Shown piece by piece: positions 19,968-27,619 of a DNA stretch of 37,590 bases. The stretch covers positions 81,029-118,618 of the forward strand of contig JAKZMJ010000023.1 in assembly GCA_030491005.1 (NCBI GenBank). Reading direction: 5' to 3'. The notes under the pieces were generated by a model that was not told the origin of the DNA, did no database searches, and worked only from the letters and a program-made list of their open reading frames with translations. Source of the DNA: Sulfurospirillum sp. Lineage in GTDB: Bacteria; Campylobacterota; Campylobacteria; Campylobacterales; Arcobacteraceae. Each line of letters starts with the position of its first letter. Position 1 is the first letter of the stretch. A program made the translations under genes and the position numbers.

Positions 19968-20505
19968 ATTCCCCGTACCCTTGGGTCGCTAAAAAGTTAG
20001 CTATAATAGAGATATGAGAGATGAACATATATATAAAAGTCATAATAAGACTTTACTACTATATCATTTGGTATTTCCAGCTAAATATAGAAAAAAAGTA
20101 TTTGATAATAAAATAGATAAAAAACTTAGAGAAGTATGTATTGATATATCTCAAAGATATGAAATTGTATTTGTAGAAATTGGTAATGATGAAGATCATG
20201 TACATTTTTTAGTTCAAAGTGTACCAACAATATCTGTAACTAAACTAGTAACTACAATAAAGAGTATAACAGCAAGAGAGATATTTAAACAATTTCCTCA
20301 ATTAAAAAAAGAAATGTGGGGTTCAAGTCTTTGAACAAGTGGATATTATGTAAATACAGTTGGACTCTACGCAAGTAAAGATACAATTAAAAATTATATT
20401 AAAAATCAAGGCTCAAATGAAAAAGAATATGTCAAAATATATGATGGGCAATTAAAGTTTGATTTATAGAAAAAGATACCCCGTACCCTTGGGTCGGTGG
20501 AGCAT
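19960..20505 (+). mobile_element. IS200/IS605-family element (tnpA only), degraded
   Basis: This is a single tnpA flanked by two copies of CCCCGTACCCTTGGGTCG (19972-19989 and 20480-20497). Each folds as a short hairpin (CCG-T-ACCC TT GGGT-CGG on the right) with one unpaired T in the stem, the form of end recognised by HUH TnpA. A second small palindrome GCTAA AAAG TTAGC follows the left hairpin. Exact cleavage points cannot be fixed from one copy, so the limits are approximate. Confidence 0.75.
20014..20469 (+). pseudogene. tnpA: IS200-type transposase TnpA with in-frame TGA
   Basis: This is a Y1 single-strand transposase. It has YHLVFPAKYRKKVF, the HUH pair DHVHFLV (His62, His64) and ITAREIFKQFPQLKKEMWG. 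At codon 107 (20332-20334) a TGA stands where the family has Trp (GSSL-W-TSGYY). The frame then continues with TSGYYVNTVG, including the catalytic Tyr (111/112), to TAG at 20467-20469, giving the normal length of 151 codons. The truncated product would lack the catalytic Tyr. TGA is used as a true stop elsewhere in the window, so this is a nonsense mutation, not recoding. Confidence 0.85.
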
Positions 20506-20619
20506 CATTTATAAGGTAAAGTGATTATTCTGGCACCCGAAAGTTTCATTAAGTCGGATTTTTTTAAACATTTGAAAAAATAGGATATATGAGTACTTTT
20601 TAATTATGCAGTCGGCTCA

Positions 20620-20946
20620 TTAAGACATATATTTTGTAAGTTGGGAACTTCCTACTATTGAGTCTTCACTTATTGTTATTGTTTTTCCATAGATATATCT
20701 TTGTGAATTTGTAATGGAATTCTCATCTTTAATCAAACATTTTACATCTATATCAGCATATTCTTCTATAGCTAAAGGATATTTAGATACAAATGTTATA
20801 TCAAAAGTATAAGGTGTTCCTACTGCACTTTTTCCATGTAGTTCATATACATTAAACTCTTCTCTTATTTTATGTTTAAACCATATCTTACAAGCTATTT
20901 TTTGGTTGATTTTATTTGTTAGTTCTTTGGTGATGGTGTTTATCAT
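20620..20946 (-). pseudogene. vgrG: Fragment of type VI secretion VgrG (N-terminal ~100 residues)
   Basis: This 108-aa frame reads as the beginning of a VgrG spike protein: EEFNVYELHGKSAVGTPYTFDITFVS, followed by ALAIEEYADIDVKCLIKDE-like sequence and RYIYGKTITISEDSIVGSS. These are the first beta strands of the gp27-like domain. VgrG proteins are usually 600 residues or more; here the sequence ends with LTKYMS and a stop, close to the IS200 element, and no remaining vgrG sequence is seen. No other type VI genes are in the window. It is best read as an orphan remnant. The name comes from recognised sequence style, not from a search. Confidence 0.55.
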
Positions 20947-21211
20947 ATGGAAACCTTTTTTATATTTTCATAATTAGTAAAGTTCAGTATATGATGGTAT
21001 CAATTAAAGTATTAATTTAGAATAAAAATAAAATAAAATCAAACAATAATCAAAAATAAACTTGTGTTTACTATCTTATGATTATTACACTTTTACATTA
21101 ATATTTTATTTAATTTGAATTTCTTCTAATATAAAGTAGCCATATCAAAGTGATTTAAAAGAAACTGGTGGGTTTACACAGTTTATTTTACACTCTGTTA
21201 TTTTATAAGTT
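20947..21211. other. AT-rich spacer with possible IS end remnant
   Basis: No gene is seen. At 21164-21199 the sequence GGTGGGTTTACACAGTTTAT and following TTTACACTC resembles the terminal repeats of Mutator/IS256-type elements, but there is no transposase. It is noted as a possible relic only. Confidence 0.25.
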
Positions 21212-22272
21212 CTACCAAGCTTTAACTTCATTATAAATAGAATCTCTTTCAACTGCTTTAAAACCTGAATTTTTAATCAATGCAACTAAAGTATCTACTT
21301 TCATACCATTAGAGCTACTTGCCCCTGCAGCACTTTGAATTGATTCTTTTTCAATAGTGCCATCTAAATCATTTGCACAAATTCTTGAGCTAATAGTGCT
21401 AACTTTATAGTTGATGTTACCCAATATGCTTTTATGTTATTAACATTATCAAGTAAGATTCTTGAAATAGCTATGGTTTTTAGAATTTCTTGTCCAGTTA
21501 AAAAATCTTTTACTTTTAAAAAGTTATTCTCTTTTTGATACACAAGAGGTATAAAAGCATTAAAACCTCCTGTTATATCTTGTAAATCTCTTATTCTTAA
21601 GATATGATCAATTCTATTGTTTCTACTTTCTATATGTCCAAAAAGCATAGTAACATTGCTTTGCTTTCCTTTTTTATGCCATAGCTTATGTATTTCCAAC
21701 CATTGTTCACTTGTGACTTTGCCTCCACAAATTCTTTTTCGCACCCTTTCATCAAAAATCTCAGCTCCACCACCAGGGAGCGAATCAACGCCATTTTCAA
21801 TCATCTTATCTAATAATTCATCATAAGAAAGATTGTATTCTTGTGCTAAAAAATGTATTTCAGCAGCTGTTAAAGCTTTAATATGAATATGGGGATATTT
21901 GTCTTTTATTTGTTTAAATATATCTAAATACCAATTTAATCCAGTATCAGGGTTATGAGCAGATACTATATGCACCTCTTTAATTCCTTTTTGCACAGAA
22001 CTATCAACAATATCCAGAATTTCTTTATGTTTTAAAGTATAAGGATTTGGATTTTTTCTACTTGAAGAATATGCACAAAATAAACAAACATCTTTACATA
22101 TATTTGTAGGATTAATATGTCTATTTATATTAAAATATGTTTTATTTTGATGCTTATCTTTTCTTATTTTATTTGCATAATGTGCAAGAGTGAATATATC
22201 TAAATCATATAACTTAATGGCTTCTTCATAGTTTAATCTTATATTATTATCTAATTTATCAATTAAATTCAT
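21212..22272 (-). pseudogene. mqnE: Aminofutalosine synthase MqnE, single-base frameshift
   Basis: This is a radical-SAM enzyme of the futalosine menaquinone pathway, joining AdoMet to 3-[(1-carboxyvinyl)oxy]benzoate. The start is ATG 22272. It has CKDVCLFC (Cys59/63/66, CxxxCxxC), FNINRHINPTNIC and DSLPGGGAEIFDERVRKRIC, typical of MqnE. The frame ends early (VQMI stop, 21364). The expected C-terminus (ANDLDGTIEKESIQSAAGAS ... YNEVKAW) is in another frame, ending 21212. Restoring one base near 21378 (GAATTTGGTGCA instead of GAATTTGTGCA on the coding strand) rejoins about 353 codons. This is either a sequencing error or a real lesion in a gene expected to be needed for respiration. Confidence 0.88.
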
Positions 22273-22301
22273 TTGTTATCCTATTATTGTTCTATATTAT
22301 T

Positions 22302-22625
22302 TTATAAAGTGCAATCTATATTTTGCTCATATTTTTTTGAATTATTTTTATACACAAAACCTATGCAATTTTTTTGTGCATTATTATCAAAAAACAATAG
22401 CTTAAAAGAAATACCTCTTCTTCTTGTGTCTTTATTTTCAACATATGTTCTATTAACAACTTGAACATTTTTTATACTTGTGTATCCTAAATCATACAAT
22501 ATCTGTGTGACTTTTGCTTCTCTTGTAACATTAATTATATAATAAACAAAACAGCCTAAAATTACTAATATAAACATAACAAAAATATATTTCTTAGGAA
22601 TTTTTCGCTTGGCTATTTCACTCAT
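22302..22625 (-). CDS. Small single-pass membrane protein, unknown function
   Basis: This 107-aa protein has a basic start (MSEIAKRKIPKK), one transmembrane helix at ~13-32 (YIFVMFILVILGCFVYYII) and a soluble domain with two Cys (NCIGF, NIDCTL) that is probably periplasmic. I do not recognise the family. Its ATG overlaps the stop of carbonic anhydrase (ATGA) and mqnE follows 29 nt later, so it is a true member of this operon. Confidence 0.65.
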   Translation of the reverse strand: MSEIAKRKIPKKYIFVMFILVILGCFVYYIINVTREAKVTQILYDLGYTSIKNVQVVNRTYVENKDTRRRGISFKLLFFDNNAQKNCIGFVYKNNSKKYEQNIDCTL

Positions 22626-23266
22626 ATGATATATTCATTAAGTGCTTTAAATGTATCGTCATTTTTATCATAAAAGCTCATATCTCCTGTTTCTATCTCA
22701 TAATACCAAGCATGTATTTTAATAGCACCTAGTTTTAGGCGTTTTTGTATATCAGGATAAGTTAAGAGGTTTTTCATTTGTGAAATTACAGAATATTTTT
22801 CTGTAATTTTATACATTTCTTCTTTTGTTGTAAACTTATTTTCTTTCAATGTTTTCTCTTTTGCTTTTAATCCTAAGCTTAACCATGTTTTTATATGTAT
22901 TAAAGACTCATTGTTAGGTATATCTTTATACAAGCTTTCACAAGCCCCACAATGTGAATGACCACAAACTATGATATGTTTTACTTTTAAAACAGCAACT
23001 GCATAAGCAATAGCAGCAGCATTGCCATGTAAATCTTCATCATAAACATAAGGAGGTACAAAGTTTCCGACATTTCGTAAAATAAACATATCTCCAGGTT
23101 TTGTACTTAACATTAAATCAGGAGTAACTCTTGAATCACAACAACCAATAAACATAATCTTTGGGTGCTGACCTTGTTTTACAAGATGTCCAAATTCTTT
23201 TTCTAGCTTTGGAAACCTTTCTTCTTTAAACTTCGTGTGTCCTTGTATTAATTGTGATAATTTCAT
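22622..23266 (-). CDS. Beta-class carbonic anhydrase
   Basis: This 214-aa zinc enzyme interconverts CO2 and bicarbonate. It carries the full beta-class site: CCDSR (zinc Cys42, Asp44-Arg46 dyad) and GHSHCGAC (zinc His103 and Cys106). The blocks ILRNVGNFVPPY and HGNAAAIAYAV are also typical. No signal peptide is seen, so it is cytoplasmic. Its ATG overlaps the bioF stop (ATGA) and its own stop overlaps the next gene. Supplying bicarbonate for carboxylases would fit a biotin-related neighbour, but that is inference. Confidence 0.95.
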   Translation of the reverse strand: MKLSQLIQGHTKFKEERFPKLEKEFGHLVKQGQHPKIMFIGCCDSRVTPDLMLSTKPGDMFILRNVGNFVPPYVYDEDLHGNAAAIAYAVAVLKVKHIIVCGHSHCGACESLYKDIPNNESLIHIKTWLSLGLKAKEKTLKENKFTTKEEMYKITEKYSVISQMKNLLTYPDIQKRLKLGAIKIHAWYYEIETGDMSFYDKNDDTFKALNEYII

Positions 23267-24372
23267 TTTATTTCTTTGTCTAATAATTTTGTTAATTCTT
23301 TACAAATAGTGATTAAGTCTTGATTTTTAATATCTATTTTTGCTATTAATCGCATTATAGCACTTTTAACTGTGGGCTGTCTAATTGCACCTAATAAAAA
23401 ACCTTTTTCTTTTAAAATACTTTGTATCAAGATAACTTTTTTGTTATTTCCTACATCAATGGGAATAATTAAACTAGATGATTTTATATTTAAATATTTT
23501 TCTATAATATTTAAATTATTTTTGATTTTAAATTTTAATACTTCTTTATTGTTTAAAATATATTTCAAACCCTCATGTCCTAATGCTATGTCAAATAATG
23601 ATGGGGCTGTTGTATAAATAATTGCCTTAGATCTATTAAGTAAAAATTCTATAATAACCTTACTTGCTAAGATATATGCCCCATAACTTCCATACGCTTT
23701 TCCTAGTGTTCCCATCTTAATATGATTTTGTTGTACTTTGATTTTATACAAATCAAAAATACCTAAAAGATTATTTCCTAAGACACCAGAAGAATGTGCT
23801 TCGTCAACTATTAATAAGGCATTTTTACTATTAGCAAATTCAAAAATCTCTATATTGGCTAATTCGCCCCTCATAGAATAGACACCTTCTATTGCTATTA
23901 TATTTCTAGTATTTTTATTAAATTTTTCAAATTTTTCTTTTAAATCATTTATATCATTGTGTTTAAATACAATTACTTGACTTTTATTTAAGACTTTTGA
24001 AGCAAAAATACCACTAGCATGATAATATTCGTCTATATATAAAATATCACTTTTTCTAACTAAAGCTTCAATTAAAGCAATATTTGCTAAAAAACCACTT
24101 CCTACAACTAGTGCATCTTCAAAATGATTAACCCTGCATAGTTCTTGTTCAAATTCTTTATGAATTAAAGAGTAGCCATTTACAAGCATTGAGGCTTTTG
24201 ATGAGTTATACTGCTCTTTTAATACTCTTTCATAAGCTTTTTTTAAAAGCTCTTTATTTGAAGAAAGACCTAAATAATCATTTGAGGCTAAGTCTATTAA
24301 GTTTTTATCAAAGACTTCTCTAGCTCTTAAACGATTTGATTTTTTTATAGAATTCAATTCTTTTTCATACAA
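23263..24372 (-). CDS. bioF: 8-amino-7-oxononanoate synthase (BioF-type)
   Basis: This 369-aa PLP enzyme of the alpha-oxoamine synthase family condenses pimeloyl thioester with alanine in biotin synthesis. It has LIDLASNDYLGLS near the start, IEGVYSMRGE, DEAHSSGVLG (Asp190, His193) and the PLP lysine in GTLGKAYGSYGAY (Lys225). The start is probably TTG at 24372, with AGGGG 5 nt before it; there is no suitable in-frame ATG near. Other family members (KBL, ALAS) are less likely given the length and DYLGLS block. It leads a minus-strand operon with carbonic anhydrase, a membrane protein and mqnE. Confidence 0.9.
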   Translation of the reverse strand: MYEKELNSIKKSNRLRAREVFDKNLIDLASNDYLGLSSNKELLKKAYERVLKEQYNSSKASMLVNGYSLIHKEFEQELCRVNHFEDALVVGSGFLANIALIEALVRKSDILYIDEYYHASGIFASKVLNKSQVIVFKHNDINDLKEKFEKFNKNTRNIIAIEGVYSMRGELANIEIFEFANSKNALLIVDEAHSSGVLGNNLLGIFDLYKIKVQQNHIKMGTLGKAYGSYGAYILASKVIIEFLLNRSKAIIYTTAPSLFDIALGHEGLKYILNNKEVLKFKIKNNLNIIEKYLNIKSSSLIIPIDVGNNKKVILIQSILKEKGFLLGAIRQPTVKSAIMRLIAKIDIKNQDLITICKELTKLLDKEIK

Positions 24373-24386
24373 GAAAACCCCTAAAA

Positions 24387-24414
24387 ATTTTATACTTTAT
24401 TAAGTTTATGTCAA
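24387..24414 (-). promoter_or_regulatory. Possible bioF promoter
   Basis: On the minus strand TTGACA (24414-24409) and TAAAAT (24392-24387) are separated by 16 bp. The leader would be very short, so transcription may start from another site; the call is tentative. Confidence 0.4.
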
Positions 24415-24506
24415 GTTTATATTAACGAAAATGCAATAAAATTAAAATAAAATATAAAATTTTACAAAAATTTGCTACTATATTAAAAAATTATTTGGAG
24501 TTTTGT

Positions 24507-24656
24507 ATGCTTGACACATTTGATGATTTTATCTTTCTTATTATTTTTTTATTGATTCTTATTCCTGTACTAATTGCTTCTTTCTTTTTTTATAATAAAA
24601 ATGATGAAAACGATAATAATGAGGAAGATGATATCAATAGTGATATAGATTTTTAA
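24507..24656 (+). CDS. 49-aa membrane protein with acidic tail
   Basis: This small gene has ATG 24507 with TTGGAG 6 nt before it. Residues ~7-31 (FDDFIFLIIFLLILIPVLIA then SFFFY) are one hydrophobic helix; the tail is almost wholly Asp, Glu and Asn (NDENDNNEEDDINSDID). It is divergent from bioF and ends 8 bp before the complete IS481-type copy, whose insertion spared it. The function is unknown; its shape recalls small subunits that anchor to membrane complexes. The good ribosome site and composition make it likely real. Confidence 0.6.
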   Translation: MLDTFDDFIFLIIFLLILIPVLIASFFFYNKNDENDNNEEDDINSDIDF

Positions 24657-24658
24657 TA

Positions 24659-24664
24659 ATATAG
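24659..24664 (+). repeat. 6-bp target site duplication, left (ATATAG)
   Basis: ATATAG directly precedes the IS at 24665 and is repeated at 25756-25761 directly after it. This marks a simple, fairly recent transposition. Confidence 0.85.
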
Positions 24665-24767
24665 TGTCCAGTTTCACCACGTTATGGTTGCCTAGTTTCA
24701 TAAATAAGAAAGTGATAGATTAAACAACATAAGTGTAAAATCTTTACAACACATAAGGATTTAAAAT

Positions 24768-25169
24768 ATGTCACAAACCTATCACTCTAATGCTAGAACA
24801 AACCAGCACATAAGAGAAATAATACAGAAATCTAATTTAACAAATGTTGAATTAGCAAATAATTATAATCTAAATATTAAAACTATCTCTAAATGGAAAG
24901 ATAGGGATTTTATTGAAGATAAAAGTTCAAGACCACATAATATAAAAACAACTTTAACATCTTTAGAAAAAGAGTTAATAAAAGTAGTTAGGACAATGAC
25001 TTGGATGGAGCTAGATGACTTAACAGATACAATAGTTGATATTATCCCAAATGCAAATAGAAGTAATATCTATAGAACTTTAAAAGCCTTTGATATAAAT
25101 AGAGTCCCACAAGAACAAAAAGAAAAGCAAAGAAATTTAAAGAATACGAACCTGGATATTTGCATATAG
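24768..25169 (+). CDS. IS481-like transposase orfA (DNA-binding part)
   Basis: This 133-aa protein has a helix-turn-helix N-terminus (NVELANNYNLNIKTISKWKDR) and a second helical domain (SNIYRTLKAFDINRVP). IS481-family transposases are normally one chain; here the frame leaves the conserved path near QEQKEKQRNL and stops at 25169, while the expected KAKKFKEYEPGYLHIDV is in the -1 frame. An A-AAG run (GAA AAG C, about 25122-25128) is a possible slip site. It is identical in the other copy, so the arrangement is older than the last transposition. Confidence 0.85.
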   Translation: MSQTYHSNARTNQHIREIIQKSNLTNVELANNYNLNIKTISKWKDRDFIEDKSSRPHNIKTTLTSLEKELIKVVRTMTWMELDDLTDTIVDIIPNANRSNIYRTLKAFDINRVPQEQKEKQRNLKNTNLDICI

Positions 25170-25753
25170 ATGTAACCTATTTACCAAAGTTTGATAAACA
25201 AAAGTTTTATCTATTTGTAGCAATAGATAGAGCTACAAGGCTACTATATTACAAAGTATATGAAAACAAATCATCTAATAATGCAGTTGAATTTCTAAAA
25301 GTTTGTAAAGAGTTTTTTCCTTTTTACTTAACTCATATTTTAACAGATAATGGATTGGAATTTACAGATAAATGGGCAAGAGGCAAAGGAATTGTAAGTG
25401 GTAATCACAAGTTTGATGTAGAATGTAAAGAAGATAGTATAGAACATAGACTAACAGCTCCATATACACCACAAACCAATGGAATGGTAGAGAGAGTAAA
25501 CGGAACTATTAAAAATGCTACAATCAAAGCCCAAGACTATGAAAATATAGATGATGTTAAAAAAGATTTAAATAAATTTTTGATATACTACAACTTCAAT
25601 AGAAGACATGGTTCTTTAAGAAAAGAATTGAAAGTCAGAACTCCATTTAATGCAGTTCAAAGTTGGTTTCAAACGAAGCCTGAAATATTTAAGATTTTAC
25701 CAGATGTGTTTCAAGATATTGTTTTTGGAATGGTACAACGTGGTGAAACTTGA
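25160..25753 (+). CDS. IS481-like transposase orfB (DDE catalytic part)
   Basis: This 197-aa integrase core has Asp4 (HIDVTYLP), Asp63 (ILTDNGLEF) and Glu111 (VERVNGTIK), then YYNFNRRHGSLRKELKVRTP and a short tail ending within the right terminal repeat. The frame opens only with TTG, and the conserved protein sequence continues upstream of it in the same frame, so it is probably made as an orfA-orfB fusion by -1 frameshifting. All three catalytic acids are present. Confidence 0.85.
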   Translation: MHIDVTYLPKFDKQKFYLFVAIDRATRLLYYKVYENKSSNNAVEFLKVCKEFFPFYLTHILTDNGLEFTDKWARGKGIVSGNHKFDVECKEDSIEHRLTAPYTPQTNGMVERVNGTIKNATIKAQDYENIDDVKKDLNKFLIYYNFNRRHGSLRKELKVRTPFNAVQSWFQTKPEIFKILPDVFQDIVFGMVQRGET

Positions 25754-25755
25754 CA

Positions 25756-25761
25756 ATATAG
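25756..25761 (+). repeat. 6-bp target site duplication, right (ATATAG)
   Basis: This is the partner of the repeat at 24659-24664, directly after the last IS base. Confidence 0.85.
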
Positions 25762-26050
25762 TATTAACAATTTGAGCTAGAATAAAGTATGAAAATATAG
25801 ATAAAAAAAATTTAGATAAGACTTATTCTTTTAAACTTAATAGATACAATTAATGATAATGAAGTTATTTTTAAAGGTATAGAACAATCATATTATTACT
25901 AAGGATATCAAAAAAATTAAGAAGAATTTATTATGAAAAAAAGAAGTTTTACTTTAGTAGCAAAATTTTGGATGTTCATTTTTTAACAGTAATACTTAAT
26001 TATAAACAAATAAAATTTAAGATAGAATTTAAAAAAATAGGAGTTTTGTT
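25762..26050. other. Spacer with gene-like debris before the HDOD gene
   Basis: There is no intact gene. A 28-codon frame ends LIDTINDNEVIFKGIEQSYYY (stop near 25901). A 17-codon frame MKKRSFTLVAKFWMFIF starts at 25933 behind AAGAAG. Both look like pieces of coding sequence rather than random spacer, but I cannot name a parent gene. Confidence 0.3.
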
Positions 26051-26869
26051 ATGACTGATGATATTATAGAAAGAATTGAATCTTTGCCACCTTTACCACA
26101 AACTATTATAGAAATAGAAGAATTTAGAAAAGACCCAGATAAAGAGCTTTTTGACTTAGTTAAAATTATAGAAAAAGATGCTTTAATCGTATCTACTTTA
26201 CTAAAGATAACAAATTCAGCTATGTTTGGTTTTAGAAGTAAGGTTGAAACTACGAGTAAGGCTATTCATCTTTTAGGAACAAATTTTACAATTTCAGTTG
26301 CTATTGGTGGAACTATACAAAACTTGTTAAAAACGAACTTATCGCCTTATGATATAAATAGTGAAGATTTTATGAGAGCTTCTTCCTTGGCAACTACTTT
26401 TGCTACATATTGGCTTTCAAAAGTATCTTTTGAATTAAAAGAAGAATTAGTAATGCCTGCATTATTACAAGAAGCTGGCAAGTTTATTTTAGCTGATTTG
26501 ATTATTTCTTTAGATAAAGAAAAAGAATTTAAAGATTTAATTATTTCTGGTAAAAAAATTTATGAAGCAGAAAAAGAAATTGTAGGATTAAGTACCTCAG
26601 AAATAACAGCAAAAATATTTTCACATTGGAAATTAAGTGAGAAATTAATCAAAGTAATTGAAAATGTTGATAGTATTTCAAAATGTGAAGAGAAATACTT
26701 AAAAAAGACACAAATGCTAGACATCATTAGAACAGTTTGTTGTGTAAGCGCACCTTTAAGCGAAAAAAATATTGAAGAAGCTTTAATCAAAGCTAAAAAA
26801 TATTCTCTTGATACCAAATATATAAAAGCAGCTATTGTAAAATTACAAGATAAATTATTAGATGAATAA
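26051..26869 (+). CDS. HDOD domain protein
   Basis: This 272-aa protein is one HDOD domain. It begins IERIESLPPLPQTIIEIEEF, the classic start of these proteins, followed by KIIEKDALIVSTLLKITNSAMFGF and the helix KAIHLLGTNFTISVAIGG. HDOD proteins resemble HD phosphohydrolases but lack catalytic metal residues and act in signalling and regulation. No other domain is attached (no EAL, GGDEF or kinase). TAGGAG lies 7 nt before the ATG. The gene stands alone between IS debris and recO. Confidence 0.9.
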   Translation: MTDDIIERIESLPPLPQTIIEIEEFRKDPDKELFDLVKIIEKDALIVSTLLKITNSAMFGFRSKVETTSKAIHLLGTNFTISVAIGGTIQNLLKTNLSPYDINSEDFMRASSLATTFATYWLSKVSFELKEELVMPALLQEAGKFILADLIISLDKEKEFKDLIISGKKIYEAEKEIVGLSTSEITAKIFSHWKLSEKLIKVIENVDSISKCEEKYLKKTQMLDIIRTVCCVSAPLSEKNIEEALIKAKKYSLDTKYIKAAIVKLQDKLLDE

Positions 26870-26878
26870 ACTTTAAGG

Positions 26879-27496
26879 CTACAAGCCTTGGAGTAAAATA
26901 TCCCATAAATAATTGATATCATCATCTTCAAAATTTATAAGGCTTTTTTCTTCTAAAAGTTCTTTTGTATGTGTAAAGTTTAAAGTTTTACTATAGGCAC
27001 AAAAAGAATGCACAGGCATAAAACTTCGCACTAAAGATATGTCTTTTATAATATCTTTATCACATAAAAAACAATTATATTGAGTATGCAAGCGTCCTTC
27101 AAATGCTAAGAAATTGATATATGTCGTGCAAATTGCTCTTTTAGAATTTTGTTTTATCATCTTGTGTGTTAAGTCATCTAAGGCATTAAAATAAAAACTA
27201 TCAATTTTATCAATGTCTTTAAAGTGAAAATGAAATAACTTTATAAATCTTTGCCAAGAGTATAATTTCTCATTATTAAATATCCATTGAAAACCTAAGT
27301 GTATAACATCTTTTAATCTTGGGATTGATGTTTTTGTATTATATTCTAACTCAAAATCAATTTTATAACCTATATTAATAATAGAATGTCTTGCTCCATA
27401 AAACCTATATGTTGTATGAATATAATCTTCTGTCAATATTAAAACTATTAAGTCATCATCTCTAACAGCTTTAATATCTATTATATATCCTTGCAT
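26879..27496 (-). CDS. recO: DNA repair protein RecO
   Basis: This 205-aa protein is of the short Campylobacterota RecO type: an OB-fold N-terminus (MQGYIIDIKAVRDDDLIVLILTEDY ... YRFYGARHSI), a helical middle, and a CxxC pair (CFLCDKDI). RecO helps load RecA on single-stranded DNA with RecR. It converges on the HDOD gene with a 9-bp gap. The ATG at 27496 has only a weak ribosome site. The identification rests on overall layout and the N-terminal pattern, as RecO is poorly conserved. Confidence 0.75.
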   Translation of the reverse strand: MQGYIIDIKAVRDDDLIVLILTEDYIHTTYRFYGARHSIINIGYKIDFELEYNTKTSIPRLKDVIHLGFQWIFNNEKLYSWQRFIKLFHFHFKDIDKIDSFYFNALDDLTHKMIKQNSKRAICTTYINFLAFEGRLHTQYNCFLCDKDIIKDISLVRSFMPVHSFCAYSKTLNFTHTKELLEEKSLINFEDDDINYLWDILLQGL

Positions 27497-27577
27497 AATA
27501 AGTTATAATTTCACATATTTTAAAAATTTCATAATAAATTATAACAAATTCAAAATAGATATTTGCTTCAAATAAAA

Positions 27578-27600
27578 ATTATGCTAGTATTAAGCATAAT
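27578..27600 (+). promoter_or_regulatory. Inverted repeat upstream of ppnP (possible operator)
   Basis: ATTATGCT and AGCATAAT form a perfect 8-bp inverted repeat with a 7-bp centre, 20 bp before the ppnP start and overlapping a TATGCTAGTAT -10-like sequence. It could bind a dimeric regulator or fold in the leader RNA. No regulator can be named. Confidence 0.35.
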
Positions 27601-27619
27601 AAGTTTTAAGGAAAAATGA

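Larger units (their letters stand above)
24665..25755 (+). mobile_element. IS481-family-like insertion sequence, complete copy
   Basis: This is a 1091-bp element from TGTCCAGTTTCACCACGTT to its imperfect inverse, which reads TGTCAAGTTTCACCACGTT on the minus strand. It is flanked by ATATAG on both sides. It carries orfA and orfB, overlapping by 10 nt in the -1 relation. The same element, truncated, lies in mod at 495-1521 in the opposite orientation. Confidence 0.93.

Noticed and set aside
20332-20334. TGA read as tryptophan (alternative genetic code)
   Set aside because: TGA ends many intact genes here, including mod, pabA, bioF and carbonic anhydrase, with overlapping ATGA junctions. The in-frame TGA in tnpA is therefore a nonsense mutation.
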